From contig NC_072812.1 in NCBI RefSeq assembly GCF_003013715.1, forward strand, positions 2,170,001 to 2,234,000: a stretch of DNA of 64,000 nucleotides. The letters run 5' to 3'. A program made the translations under genes and the position numbers. The stretch comes from Candidozyma auris. Lineage: Eukaryota > Ascomycota > Pichiomycetes > Serinales > Metschnikowiaceae. The notes under the pieces were generated by a model. The model had not been told where the DNA came from, searched no databases, and worked only from the letters and a program-made list of their open reading frames with translations. Below are positions 35,274 through 45,366 of the stretch, piece after piece (position 1 is the stretch's first letter; each line of letters opens with the position of its first letter).

Positions 35274-37172
35274 TTAAAATGGCTCTCTGCTGATTTGCTT
35301 GCTGATAACAGGATCCAAGTTTACATTCTTCTCCTGGTAGTAACGCTTCTGATGCTCGTACAACACGGGCATAGGCTCGAGCTTTTCTCTCAAAATCCAA
35401 GTCCTGAAGTACCAGATTGCCTGCCTGGCACGGTAGATAGCGTGCTTTCTTAAGGAGACTCCAAAGACAGCATCCAACTCTTCCAATGTGAGTCCTTTGG
35501 TCTCTGGTAAGAAAAGTAGTACAAGTAACCAACCAACGATATTCCAAGCAGCGTAAAAACCAAAAGCACCAGTCACTGTAAAAGCGTTTCTCAAACGAGG
35601 CCAGGTGAAGGCCAACATAAAGTTGAAAAACCAGCATGTAGCAGTAGCAAAGCCCATACCCAAATCACGGATATACAATGGGAACGCTTCTGCCGAGTAC
35701 GTGAATGGAACAGGACCTTCGCCAGAAGAGTATACCGCCGCAAACAAATAGATCCCAGTCGCCACACCAGCTAGTTTTCCTTGCGTATTATCATCAGGAG
35801 TCAAGAAACTGAAACCAGCAACAAGTAGGAAGATGGACATCAATGGGAACGTGGTAAGCAACAAGTTACGTCGGCCAAAGGTGTCGATGGTATAGAAGGC
35901 TGGGATGGCAAACAAAAAGTTGATCATACCAAAGCCCCACGAAGCCAACATAGCCTTCACTTCAGACAAGTTGGACTCAATGAAGATCGACGATGAGTAG
36001 TAGGCAATGACGTTGATGCCACAGAATTGTTGCATGAACATGACAATCCAGGCACCCAAAGCGCCGTTCCTGTTTCTTCTGACGGTGAACATCTCCCAGA
36101 GTCTTCTGTAGTAAGGAATACCATCGTAAGAGGCTTCTTCCTTCAACAAAATGTACTGGTAGAAACAGTCTCGGGCAGCGGCAATCTGATCACGTCTCAA
36201 AATTGAAAGAGCGTCGAACGCTTCCTGGTGTCTTCCTTTACCCATGAGCCAACGAGGAGATTCAGGCACACCAGGCACCTGGAACAAGACAATGAAAGCA
36301 GGAATGGCGGCAGAACCCAAGGTCAATCTCCAATTCAAACCGCCCTCAATTCCTTTGTCAGGGACGTAATAGAATGCTAAAGACGCAACGTACCCGAACA
36401 TAATTCCGACTGCGGTGAAAAACTGCCAGAGCATCACCAAGGAGCCACGGATCGTGTGAGGAGTGGTTTCAGCAGCGTAAGCAGGCACAGTGGCCGACTT
36501 GACGCCAACACCAAGACCCATACAGAAACGAGCAATGAACAAGTGGTACCAGTGCATGCTGACGAAGCCTTGCCATAAACAAGTTACTGCCGAAATGAGA
36601 CAGGTCCAGAAAATGACCCATTTGCGTCCCAAGGCTCTGTTCCACCAATGAGACGTCCAGCAGGCAATGGAACAGCACAAGTAGGGGGCGCCGTTGATCA
36701 AACCCTCCATCAAGTCGGCATTTTTCATCTCAGTGATGCCAAACGCAGTCGGATAGAACAATGTGGCACCGTTGATAACCGACTGGTCCATTCCCTGCAC
36801 TGCAGCAGCCATGGACCCCAACGCAATCACAGCGACCAATTTCCGAGGTATGTGCCATTTTTTTGTCACCTCAAGCATCAACTGCTCCTTCTCGTCTTGT
36901 GAGAGGAAGTCCATGGCCTGGAAATCGGCCGGGTTTCTGGCCAACGCAGCAGCACGGCTGAAAAGGTCCTCGTCCAAGCCGTGTTCAGCAGCGTAGTCTC
37001 GGCCCATCTTCATTGTTTCCACCTCAGTGTAGTGGGAAAGGACATTACCACGCTGCCCTGGTCTGTCTGTGGGGGTGCCGTTGGAATGCTTCAGCGAGAG
37101 CGACGAAGACAGCATCTCGACTGTTGGCTTTTCAGCGTCCAAAATCTCTAATGTCGGCAGAGCAGGAGACAT
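35274..37172 (-). CDS. MFS sugar/polyol transporter
   Basis: A 632-residue member of the sugar-porter family with 12 helices, a long N-terminal cytosolic part (about 110 residues) and a C-terminal tail. Sugar-porter signatures are present: PESPRWLM after helix 6, QQFCGINVIAYYSSSIF in helix 7, DTFGRRNLLL after helix 8, and LPETKGLTLEELD at the end of helix 12. Helix 1 carries AAAVQGMDQSVINGA where hexose transporters have GFDTGxxSG. This divergence and the long tail fit the inositol/polyol or quinate-like branch rather than Hxt glucose carriers. No substrate can be assigned. Upstream, two copies of the recurrent element lie close to the start codon. Confidence 0.82.
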   Translation of the reverse strand: MSPALPTLEILDAEKPTVEMLSSSLSLKHSNGTPTDRPGQRGNVLSHYTEVETMKMGRDYAAEHGLDEDLFSRAAALARNPADFQAMDFLSQDEKEQLMLEVTKKWHIPRKLVAVIALGSMAAAVQGMDQSVINGATLFYPTAFGITEMKNADLMEGLINGAPYLCCSIACWTSHWWNRALGRKWVIFWTCLISAVTCLWQGFVSMHWYHLFIARFCMGLGVGVKSATVPAYAAETTPHTIRGSLVMLWQFFTAVGIMFGYVASLAFYYVPDKGIEGGLNWRLTLGSAAIPAFIVLFQVPGVPESPRWLMGKGRHQEAFDALSILRRDQIAAARDCFYQYILLKEEASYDGIPYYRRLWEMFTVRRNRNGALGAWIVMFMQQFCGINVIAYYSSSIFIESNLSEVKAMLASWGFGMINFLFAIPAFYTIDTFGRRNLLLTTFPLMSIFLLVAGFSFLTPDDNTQGKLAGVATGIYLFAAVYSSGEGPVPFTYSAEAFPLYIRDLGMGFATATCWFFNFMLAFTWPRLRNAFTVTGAFGFYAAWNIVGWLLVLLFLPETKGLTLEELDAVFGVSLRKHAIYRARQAIWYFRTWILREKLEPMPVLYEHQKRYYQEKNVNLDPVISKQISREPF

Positions 37173-37220
37173 GTTGACTTGTGGAGGGCAAGTAGAGACG
37201 AAAACCTCTCGTACTTATAA

Positions 37221-37230
37221 TGGCTGCAAA
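37221..37230 (+). promoter_or_regulatory. Recurrent element, GCAA variant, transporter promoter
   Basis: TGGCTGCAAA, only 48 bp upstream of the transporter ATG. Confidence 0.4.
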
Positions 37231-37460
37231 ATCCACCACCTAGGGCATGAGGCAAAAGGGCCGGGAATAATGCCGCCACCCGCAAGAGCCACACGGCGGG
37301 GCAGGATGCCGAAGTTCCTCTCCCCTGGAGTAGAGCTGCGGTGCCGCCACCCCCCTCACAAAGAAATTCCGGGGACATGTCTTGGAAACCCTTGTTGGGA
37401 GCCATGGAGGTTGAACAAGCGGTGAGCCTTCATAGGAGCGGTGTGCATCGAGCGCGAGAA

Positions 37461-37470
37461 TGGCTGCGAA
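37461..37470 (+). promoter_or_regulatory. Recurrent element, transporter promoter
   Basis: TGGCTGCGAA, 288 bp upstream of the transporter. Flanks (GAATGGCTGCGAAAAAGCC) nearly match the RAM1 copy. Confidence 0.5.
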
Positions 37471-37895
37471 AAAGCCAGGGGACAAGAAAATGGCGAGCCA
37501 TAGAGAGGAAAGTGAGAAATCCCAACTGATAAAGAAGCGATAATTCAAACAGCAAGAAAAAGCGATTAAATGAACAGGTAAAAAAAAGGATACATCAAGG
37601 AGAAGAAGCTTGAAAGCTGATGAATAAATAGGATGTTGGAGGTGTTTTTGTTGTGGCCTCTGACGAGGCCTCAGGCTCCAGGCCCCCAGGCCCTAGGCGC
37701 GAATCTCTGACATAGTTTTGGCTCGTGGTGGAACTGAGGCATGTCTTGGCAGACCTCTTGGCCAAAGAGCAAGTGAACACAAAGGCAAAGCTTGTGGTGG
37801 GGTCACAAGCTCAAGAAAGAGGAAGCAAAAATCAAGCTTTTTGTTGAAAGGTAAAAACGGATGAGGGCGGTTCCGAGATCCCACCTCCAGGGTAG

Positions 37896-37905
37896 TGGCT
37901 GCGAA
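37896..37905 (+). promoter_or_regulatory. Recurrent element, distal copy
   Basis: TGGCTGCGAA, 723 bp upstream of the transporter ATG and downstream of the thioredoxin gene. Confidence 0.4.
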
Positions 37906-38144
37906 GAGAGAAAATGGAGCCTAAATGTGGCCATTTTCCTCAGTCGCACTAAAGGCTAAAAAAAAGGTACTATAGACAACAGCCACCCCCAAATCCAGCA
38001 AATGCGCAGCCCCAAAACCTCACCTCATCCACGAAGCACCGACCCGGTTTGGCAATTGCCCAGCAGAGTCGTCACATGATTTCGTCTTGGGTTTTTTTCT
38101 TCTATGACATCATTTCTTGTTCCCTCCCCTCTTCCACCGCCTCT

Positions 38145-38486
38145 TCATTGCCCGCGGTAGTGCCTCTCGATAAACGCCTGGAGCTCATGGGGGTCTCCAC
38201 TAGAGCGTCTTTCCAACTCGTCTCCCTTGAACGCAATGAACGTGGGGATCGACGTGATCCCAGCTTCTTCAGAAACCTCATCTTTTTCCAGATCGGGCTC
38301 GTCTCCGCTCTGGATCTTGTAGAAAAGTGCCTTTTCGTATTCGTCAGAGTACTTATCGTAGTAGGGTCCCACGAAGCGGCAAGGCGGGCACCAGGTGGCT
38401 GAGAACTCAACGAAGGTGAGTGTTTGGCGCAGCTGCTTAATGATGTTGTTGTATTGTGCTATGTTGGTAAAATACGTCACGGTCAT
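38145..38486 (-). CDS. Thioredoxin-like protein with WCPPC active site
   Basis: A 113-residue single-domain thioredoxin fold with FVEFSATWCPPCRFVGPYY and the cis-proline block ITSIPTFIAFKGDE. The length fits cytosolic yeast thioredoxins (103-104). The active site reads WCPPC instead of WCGPC; Cys-Pro-Pro-Cys followed by Arg is more typical of tryparedoxin/nucleoredoxin-type proteins and changes the redox potential. No signal peptide or targeting sequence is evident. It is probably a reductant of peroxiredoxins or of a dedicated partner. A recurrent element lies 64 bp upstream of the ATG. Confidence 0.85.
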   Translation of the reverse strand: MTVTYFTNIAQYNNIIKQLRQTLTFVEFSATWCPPCRFVGPYYDKYSDEYEKALFYKIQSGDEPDLEKDEVSEEAGITSIPTFIAFKGDELERRSSGDPHELQAFIERHYRGQ

Positions 38487-38549
38487 GGTCGAGGTGGCGA
38501 TGAAGTGGGTGTTGTTAGATTGTGTTGTTGGGAATTGCGCTGAGAGTTT

Positions 38550-38559
38550 TTCGCAGCCA
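38550..38559 (-). promoter_or_regulatory. Recurrent element, thioredoxin promoter
   Basis: TTCGCAGCCA on the plus strand, 64 bp before the thioredoxin start, so the element reads in the sense direction of the gene. Confidence 0.5.
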
Positions 38560-39318
38560 ACTGTGGCTCCGTCGTCCTTGATTCACAGTGTGGCATGGGC
38601 AAAAGGGAAATTTGATTTTTTTGTTTGCAATGTCAAGCTTTCAAATGGGCAATGGCAATATTTGCGGTTGGTTTGATTAATTTTGTTGGATGTGATAGCA
38701 ATATCTTAGGGTCAGTTTCAGCACTTATCATACGTTACACAATGACTTGAATCAAATATGGACAGAGCAACGGGACTTAATTTCTATGCTGATGTGTGCC
38801 AAACGGATTGCTAGACCAATCGCAGTCCTTGCCTGTCAAAAGTAAGGAAGTTGGAGTATGAAATGACTTGTTGAAGATGGACATGAGCGACAAGAGCGAT
38901 GTTGATGACAATTTATAAAAATATGTCCAGAAAAAAGAAAAAAAAATTTAGCATATACTTGTCATGATGTAAAGGAGGATAATTTGCAACTTCGTGATCA
39001 CCTTTGATACGAATGTCTTAGAGAAAAAGGATCCGCTCGATGTCGACATCTGTTTCAAATCTCCAAAACTGGGTCAGTGAGGATAAGACGACGAGCAGAC
39101 TAAAAAATAACAATTATAATGTCAGGATAATACTTCTAGCCATGGCTTTGAAGTTGAGAGCCTCAGTCATACTCAGTAAGGTCTTCCTGCTTTCGCTTAG
39201 AGGTTAAGTGACCAACTTCCACTGAGGATGTCGAAAATGGCTAATGGAAGTAATTGGCTGAGTATTCCTGACTACGGCGACAAAGCCAGCCTACGTTGTA
39301 TGGTTTAAAATCGAGCTA

Positions 39319-39328
39319 TGGCTGCAAA
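39319..39328 (+). promoter_or_regulatory. Recurrent element, GCAA variant, RPN2 side
   Basis: TGGCTGCAAA, 624 bp upstream of the RPN2 ATG. Confidence 0.35.
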
Positions 39329-39951
39329 ACAATTCAACGGTCTGCATCAAGTGGACTTTCAGTAGCGAGCACAGCGATATCTGTCATCTTTCTATTGACA
39401 ATGGAAATGATTTAAGAGAGCTAGGTAGCTGAAAATGAAAGAACAAGTTGCAATGACGGATATGAATTGTTGGATCCTACTGTAAATACTCAATCTTGCA
39501 CATGTTATATAGGAAGAGCTGCAACACCTCGGTGCAATTTTTAGTATGAAAGGCTGAAATGCACCAAAGAATCTATAAAAGATGACAAGAGCCGTTCGTT
39601 ATTATCTTCTTCTTTTGGGAATTTGTTTATTCTACCCAGCGCAGTTCCACCCAATACCCATTTATGATACACTTTTCGCAACCAACAGAGACAACATCTC
39701 TGGCCTTCAGAACAACCTCAAGATGAACGCAAAGATGCAGCAGCCCAATCTTATTCATCTTACACACCAAAAGTCCATCACCAATGAAAATTTCACTTCC
39801 AGATCAACTCTTCTCTAGGCGCCCTTCTATGGCCTTCCGGGGTCGTGCGCAGCAGAATGTGGCGATAGATACCCAGTGTCGATCTACATACATTTAAAGT
39901 ACTTCTACAAATACAACTTACAAATACAACTTACAACTCACACTTCACACA

Positions 39952-42885
39952 ATGGCGTTAGTTTCTGCGGCGCCTTACTTGGCCTTGCTCTCTGAGCTGG
40001 ACCCTTCTTTGAAGCTGTACGCGTTGTCCTCGTTGAATGACGTTGTTGACCAGCTCTGGGCAGAGATCGCCAATAACCTCCAGGAACTCGAGGATCTTTA
40101 TGAGGACCAGCTGTTTGAGAAGCGTTCATTGGCGGCTCTTGTTATCTCGAAAGTATACTATAATCTTGGTGACTACGATGCCTCGGTGAAGTACGGTCTC
40201 CGAGCTGAAAATGACTTCAACTTCGAAGAGAAGTCTCAGTACATCGAGACCATTGTTTCTCAGTGCATCAACATCTACTCGAAATTGTCGCAAAAGAAGT
40301 TTTTGGGGGAAGATGTCACTATAAGTCCTCAGCTCGTGTTGATTTTCGACAAGATGGTGGCCAAATGTATGGCAGCAAATGATTTGAAGCTTGCCTTGGG
40401 CATTGCCTTGGAGAGCTTCCGTTTAGACATAATCACGGATATCATCCAGAAAGAGGCCGCCCGTGATGGTGAACAAGGGTTGGCGTTGATAAACTATGTA
40501 TTAGTTTGCGCTAACTCGGTGGTCTCGAGCGGTGTGTTCAGAACTGAATTGTTGAACACCTTGATCAATCTGTTGTTGGCCTTGAAAGATCATCAGGACT
40601 TCTTCACTGTGTTTAAGATCATTATCCAGTTAAACGACTCGGATTTGGCCGTCCAGGTTTTCAAGAAGCTCGTTGCTAAGGACGAAAAGTTGATTGCATA
40701 CCAAGGCGCCTTTGACTTGGTCAGTTCTGCCTCGCAGGAGTTGGTTGATTCGGTCGCAAAGAAATTGTCAGCAGATGAGTCTTTCGACGCTGATCATCCA
40801 GTGCAAGCTAGATTACTCCACGTGCTATCGGGCGTGCCTACATGCGATTTGGACATTACCTTCTTGTATCAGAACAAGAACATCGATCTCACGATTTTAA
40901 ACAAGTCCAGAAATCTTTTAGAAGGCAGAAACTCCATATTTCATTCAGCTGTTACATTTGCCAATGCCTTCTTCCATATGGGTACCACTGACGATTCTTT
41001 CTTCAGAAAGAACCTTGAATGGCTAGGCAAGGCTACGAATTGGTCCAAATTCTCCGCCACCGCAGCTCTCGGTGTCATTCACAAGGGTAACTTGTCTCAG
41101 GGCCGTAATATCTTGAAACCATACTTGCCTGGTTCTAACGGTGCTTCGCACACTAAAGGTGGCTCTTTGTTTGCCTTGGGATTGATCTTCGCTGGCCATG
41201 GCAGAGAAACAATTGATTACCTAAAGCTGTTCATTGACGAACATGGTAATGCCGCTGGTAGCCATGATACTGATGTGATGTTGCATGGTGCATGTTTGGG
41301 TAGTGGTGTTGCCGGTATGGCTAGTAACAGTGAGAGTCTCTACGAGGCATTGAAGGTGGTATTGTACTCAGATTCCGCCGTTTCAGGGCAAGCTGCTGGA
41401 CTTGCCATGGGTTTGGTAATGTTAGGCTCAGGTAATGAAGAAGCCATAAATGACATGTTCACCTACGCTCAAGAGACCCAACACGAAAACATCATCCGTG
41501 GACTTGCTATTGGTATTGCATTGTTGAACTACGGTCAAGAGGACAAAGCCTTACCCATCATTGAGAAACTTCTTGACGAAGAGAGCCCCATATTGAGATA
41601 TGGTGGTGCTTTCACTGTTGCCTTGGCCTACGCCGGAACTGGCAACAATGGTGCCATAAAGAAGCTTTTGCACTTTGCGGTATCCGATCCCTCCGATGAC
41701 GTGAGAAGAGCATCGGTCTTGAGTTTGGGTTTCTTGTTAGTCCGTGACTACCATGCTGCTCCTCAAATCGTGGACTTGTTATCTCAATCACACAACCCTC
41801 ACGTTCGTTACGGTACAGCGATGGCATTGGGTATCTCCTGCGCCGGTAGAGCTTTGCCTGCTGCAATTGAAGTCTTAGAGCCATTGACAAGGGATGCTGT
41901 GGACTTTGTCAGACAGGGTGCTTTGCAAGCGACCGCCATGATCTTGATTCAGCAAAACGAAACACTTTATCCAAAGGTTAAGGAATTCACATCATTATAT
42001 GCCAACACAATCAAGAATAAACATGAAGATGCTTTGGCCAAGTTTGGTGCTGCCACAGCTCAGGGTATCATTGATGCTGGTGGCAGAAATGTCACAATCC
42101 AATTAGAAAATGGCAACACCAACACATTAAATGCTAAAGCCATCGTTGGCTTAGCTGTATTCGTTCAGTCATGGTACTGGTTCCCATTGGCTCACTTCTT
42201 GTCGCTTTCATTCGCTCCAACTGCCATCATTGGTGTCAAGGAGGACTTGAAAGCACCAAAGTTTGAGTTAAACGTTCACAGCTCTCCAGAGTACTTCCAG
42301 TACCCACCTCAACAAGAAGAAGCGAAGGAGAAGCAGCCAGACAAGGTCGCCAAAGCTGTTCTTTCGACGACAGCAAGGGCCAGAGCCAGAGCTAAGAAGC
42401 AGCAAGCAAAGAAGGAGGGAGAGGATGGCAACAAAGCTACCGACATGGATGTTGACGATGATAGTAAGGCTCAGGTGAAGAAGCAAGATGCTGAAAAGAA
42501 AGAAAGTGAAGGTAAGGACGACAAGAAGACAGAAAAGGGCGATGACAAGAAGGACGGAAAGAAGGACACAAAGAGCGAAGAGAAAGAGGATGAGCCTATT
42601 GCCAACGAACAGGTGCCCATCAAATACCTGAAGACGCCATACAAGATCAGCAATTTGTCCCGAGTGTTGCCAGCGCAAGTCAACTACGTTTCCTTCATAA
42701 AGGACGACCGGTTTGTCCCTATCCGTCGCCACCGTGGTTTCGGCGGCATCATCATGTTGCATGACACGAAGCCAGAGGAGAAGGTTGAGGTGATCAAGAC
42801 TGTGAGACAGTTGAACATGACGGAAGCGCCTCTTCCGGAGCCATTTACCTTGAGCGGCGAGGATCTAGAAGACGAGGTGGATTGA
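39952..42885 (+). CDS. RPN2: 26S proteasome regulatory subunit RPN2
   Basis: A 977-residue base subunit of the 19S particle (945 in S. cerevisiae) that scaffolds ubiquitin receptors. Typical proteasome/cyclosome repeats lie at about 380-720, for example GGSLFALGLIFAGHG, RYGGAFTVALAYAGTGNN and VRYGTAMALGISCAG. A conserved QFWYWFPLAHFLSLSF-like block follows, then a lysine/glutamate-rich KEKE stretch (about 800-885) and the C-terminal FIKDDRFVPIR. In-frame CTG codons at residues 16, 22 and 54 fall at positions where S. cerevisiae has polar residues (Thr at two of them), which favours serine. The ATG follows the leader without an upstream in-frame ATG. Confidence 0.95.
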   Translation: MALVSAAPYLALLSELDPSLKLYALSSLNDVVDQLWAEIANNLQELEDLYEDQLFEKRSLAALVISKVYYNLGDYDASVKYGLRAENDFNFEEKSQYIETIVSQCINIYSKLSQKKFLGEDVTISPQLVLIFDKMVAKCMAANDLKLALGIALESFRLDIITDIIQKEAARDGEQGLALINYVLVCANSVVSSGVFRTELLNTLINLLLALKDHQDFFTVFKIIIQLNDSDLAVQVFKKLVAKDEKLIAYQGAFDLVSSASQELVDSVAKKLSADESFDADHPVQARLLHVLSGVPTCDLDITFLYQNKNIDLTILNKSRNLLEGRNSIFHSAVTFANAFFHMGTTDDSFFRKNLEWLGKATNWSKFSATAALGVIHKGNLSQGRNILKPYLPGSNGASHTKGGSLFALGLIFAGHGRETIDYLKLFIDEHGNAAGSHDTDVMLHGACLGSGVAGMASNSESLYEALKVVLYSDSAVSGQAAGLAMGLVMLGSGNEEAINDMFTYAQETQHENIIRGLAIGIALLNYGQEDKALPIIEKLLDEESPILRYGGAFTVALAYAGTGNNGAIKKLLHFAVSDPSDDVRRASVLSLGFLLVRDYHAAPQIVDLLSQSHNPHVRYGTAMALGISCAGRALPAAIEVLEPLTRDAVDFVRQGALQATAMILIQQNETLYPKVKEFTSLYANTIKNKHEDALAKFGAATAQGIIDAGGRNVTIQLENGNTNTLNAKAIVGLAVFVQSWYWFPLAHFLSLSFAPTAIIGVKEDLKAPKFELNVHSSPEYFQYPPQQEEAKEKQPDKVAKAVLSTTARARARAKKQQAKKEGEDGNKATDMDVDDDSKAQVKKQDAEKKESEGKDDKKTEKGDDKKDGKKDTKSEEKEDEPIANEQVPIKYLKTPYKISNLSRVLPAQVNYVSFIKDDRFVPIRRHRGFGGIIMLHDTKPEEKVEVIKTVRQLNMTEAPLPEPFTLSGEDLEDEVD

Positions 42886-43385
42886 AAAGTACATAATTAA
42901 TGATACGACCAATGGAACCCATGATTAATCATACATTTTAGTTAATCGGGCCCACGAGCCAGTGAAGCTCGTTGTATTTTTTCGCACACCATAGCTAATC
43001 GGGATCAGCACTTGCCGAGCCGAGGGAAACGAGTTACATCAAAGCCACTTGAACAAACAAACAATGATGTTAGTTGTATCACTAAAATCGTTGGTTGAAG
43101 AGAACGCGCACTAGCTTTCTGTTAGTATTTAGCTCCTGAGGTTTTTGTCTGGTAATATTCCATCGCTGAAGCACCTGCACCTATATCTACCTAGTTTCCG
43201 AAACGAGAAGCCATTCATCCAAATATCAACCACACGCTTTCCAAGAACCCATAGGCCCAAATCGCGCATCAGAAACTTGTCTCAACTAAATCGCTCAGCC
43301 CATTGTTCTTCCCTTTCCCCCCGCAGTCCTCTGTAAACGTACCCTTACCATAAATCCCCCGACCCACACAGCGCTTGGACCCTGG
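42886..43385. other. LCB4 promoter region
   Basis: A 0.5 kb gap between RPN2 and LCB4 on the same strand. It carries TTTTTTCGCACACCA (42985-43000), a degenerate relative of the recurrent element, and a pyrimidine-rich stretch close to the LCB4 start. No gene was recognised. Confidence 0.4.
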
Positions 43386-44849
43386 ATGTCAACGGAAATG
43401 CTTCTTTCAACGTTCGTTCGTCACGGCACAATCACCGACACGGGCATTCTGCTCCAAGGGCCCTCTTCACCAAACCACACCAATACCTCGAGCACGTTGT
43501 CGTCTGTGTGCTGCTGGAGCACCGAGTCCGAAGCAAGCGCAATTTACGATATTCCGTACGAGAACATCATCTGGTGCGAGCAGGCCAACGACGACAGCGT
43601 GGTGAAGGTGTTCTATGTGGAAGATGCCGGGAAAAAAATCAAGGTAAGAAGCATGCTAGTGGATCTAGCGTATGCGGTGGAAAACGACACCATCGTCGAT
43701 TCTGTGTTGAAAAGGGCCTACCGGGGCAGCGTGGTGGCGCCGCTGATCTTGGTTGTGCTAAACAGCTTTGGCGGAAAGGGCAATGCTCGAGAAATCTACC
43801 GGGAAAAAATCTTGCCTGTGCTCGAGGCCGCCCACGTCAACATCACCTACCAAGAAACCACCCACCACAGACACGCAGTTGAGCTTGGGCGCGAGCTCGA
43901 CGAAAGCAAATACGACGTGATAGCGTGTTGTCTGGGGGACGGAGTGCCGCACGAGATCATCAACGGAATCTACGAAAAAGACGACCGTGGCGAGGCAGCG
44001 TTCGATAAGGTGGCCATCACGCAGCTCCCGTGTGGCTCGGGCAATGCTCTCTCGTTGAGCACCCACGGCACCAACGACGCCTCGGTGGCAGCGTTCCGCA
44101 TGCTCAAGGCCCAGCGCACAAAGATGGACGTGATGGCGGTGACGCAGAAAGTCGATGGAGCCGACCAAACTCGCCTCAGTTTTATGTCTCAGGCGTACGG
44201 GCTGATAGCCGATGCTGACATTGGAACCGAACACTTACGGTGGATGGGACCCATCCGCTTTGAGATTGGCGTGGCCCACAAGTTGGTTACCAGGGCCAAG
44301 TACCCGTGTGACTTGTGGGTGCACTATGGGTGTGAGGGCGAAGAGGTGAAGAGACACTTTGACAAGCACACCAAGTTGCAAAACACCAATGTGAGCGAGA
44401 GCCCCAAAAAGGCAGGGTACCCAAGTCTCGATGACGAGCCTCCCTCCGAGTGGGAGAAGTTGTCCAGTGATATCTGCGACAACATGAACATCTTCTACGT
44501 GGGCAAGATGCCCTACATGTCCGACCAGGCCCAGTTTTTTCCTGCTGCGTTGCCTCAAGACGGGATGATGGACATGTTGGTGACAAATGCCAAAGCGCCG
44601 CTACTTCACATGGTGGGTTTGTTCACAAAAATTGACCAGGGGGCCCATGTCCACTCAGACGAGGTGATTCATGCAAAGGTGTTTGGATACCGCTTGGTGC
44701 CAAAGGTAAAAGACGACAAGACCCACTACATATCTGTGGATGGAGAGAACTTCCCGTTGCTGCCGATCCAGGTGGAAGTGATACCACGGGCGGTGACTGT
44801 GTTGCTTCAGAACGGCCTGTACGTGGAGACTTGTTTTACTGGGAGTTAG
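43386..44849 (+). CDS. LCB4: Sphingoid long-chain base kinase LCB4
   Basis: A 487-residue kinase of the DAGK/sphingosine kinase family that phosphorylates sphingoid bases such as phytosphingosine. Catalytic motifs are in order: LNSFGGKGN (residues about 121-129, ATP loop), CC-x-GDGVPHEIING (about 181-193) and LPCGSGNALS (about 212-221), with the C-terminal FIGNMP-like FYVGKMPYMS. The x in the second motif is a CTG codon (43932-43934). Read as Ser it gives the invariant SGDG; read as Leu it would break it. Compared with S. cerevisiae Lcb4 (624) the N-terminus is shorter. The ATG is the first in frame. Upstream start-rich frames are probably leader sequence. Confidence 0.9.
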   Translation: MSTEMLLSTFVRHGTITDTGILLQGPSSPNHTNTSSTLSSVCCWSTESEASAIYDIPYENIIWCEQANDDSVVKVFYVEDAGKKIKVRSMLVDLAYAVENDTIVDSVLKRAYRGSVVAPLILVVLNSFGGKGNAREIYREKILPVLEAAHVNITYQETTHHRHAVELGRELDESKYDVIACCLGDGVPHEIINGIYEKDDRGEAAFDKVAITQLPCGSGNALSLSTHGTNDASVAAFRMLKAQRTKMDVMAVTQKVDGADQTRLSFMSQAYGLIADADIGTEHLRWMGPIRFEIGVAHKLVTRAKYPCDLWVHYGCEGEEVKRHFDKHTKLQNTNVSESPKKAGYPSLDDEPPSEWEKLSSDICDNMNIFYVGKMPYMSDQAQFFPAALPQDGMMDMLVTNAKAPLLHMVGLFTKIDQGAHVHSDEVIHAKVFGYRLVPKVKDDKTHYISVDGENFPLLPIQVEVIPRAVTVLLQNGLYVETCFTGS

Positions 44850-44882
44850 AGCTAAAGCTAGAGGTGGTGGTGGTAGTGAAGA

Positions 44883-44892
44883 TGGCTGCAAA
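44883..44892 (+). promoter_or_regulatory. Recurrent element, GCAA variant
   Basis: TGGCTGCAAA, 34 bp after the LCB4 stop codon, 0.8 kb before the arrestin gene. Confidence 0.3.
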
Positions 44893-45356
44893 CTGGAAAG
44901 CGAAAAGAGACTGTACCCAAGCATCCCAGTACTGCAAATGCAGGCGACCGCCAAGCAGCGAACAAGACCTCCACCAAGACGAACGACAAGAGGAGAAGCC
45001 GAAATGCGTGATCTGATGGACTGATCACTCAGATAGCAAATTTGCTGGGATCAGGGAACCAAGCGCTATTGTATTCACATTAGGGGCCCTAGGACGGGAC
45101 CTGCGGGGTGCGACGCGCCTAGGCTGCCTATCGATGGGAGACAGGCCTCCAGATCCAGCAAATGTGAAGATAGTTACACAAAAGCGTCATCCGGCAATCC
45201 CAGTGCTCCTAGCGAGGGACACTTCAAGACAGGTAGATTCGATATAGGGACAATGCAAATAACAGCTAATGTACCGTAGTGAAAGCGAAGTACGTCCGTA
45301 ACCCCAGTTCACAAAATTTCTTGGGCCTGCTCCAGATTTTCCACAAATCTTGTCCC

Positions 45357-45366
45357 TTCGCAGCCA
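45357..45366 (-). promoter_or_regulatory. Recurrent element, arrestin promoter
   Basis: TTCGCAGCCA on the plus strand, 342 bp before the arrestin ATG. Confidence 0.45.

Larger units (their letters stand above)
37173..38144. other. Promoter of the polyol transporter, element-rich
   Basis: A 0.97 kb gap between two minus-strand genes holding three copies of the recurrent element (37221, 37461, 37896). The remainder is GC-rich around 37250-37400 without recognisable genes; open frames here are out of register with any known family. Confidence 0.5.
38487..39951. other. Divergent region, thioredoxin / RPN2
   Basis: A 1.5 kb gap containing recurrent elements at 38550 and 39319 and A-rich stretches around 38932-38950. 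One 78-codon frame (39582-39818) has a hydrophobic start but no other support. The last 60 bases before RPN2 contain a short repeated ACAAATACAACTTAC unit (39908-39935). Confidence 0.45.

Noticed and set aside
39582..39818. 78-codon frame with a hydrophobic, signal-peptide-like start upstream of RPN2
   Set aside because: TATAAAA lies immediately before its ATG, it has no known motif, and it falls inside a promoter region; chance is the simpler explanation.
42268..42762. 164-codon hydrophobic minus-strand frame opposite RPN2
   Set aside because: It is the complement of the lysine/glutamate KEKE repeat of RPN2, which reads as Leu/Phe on the other strand.
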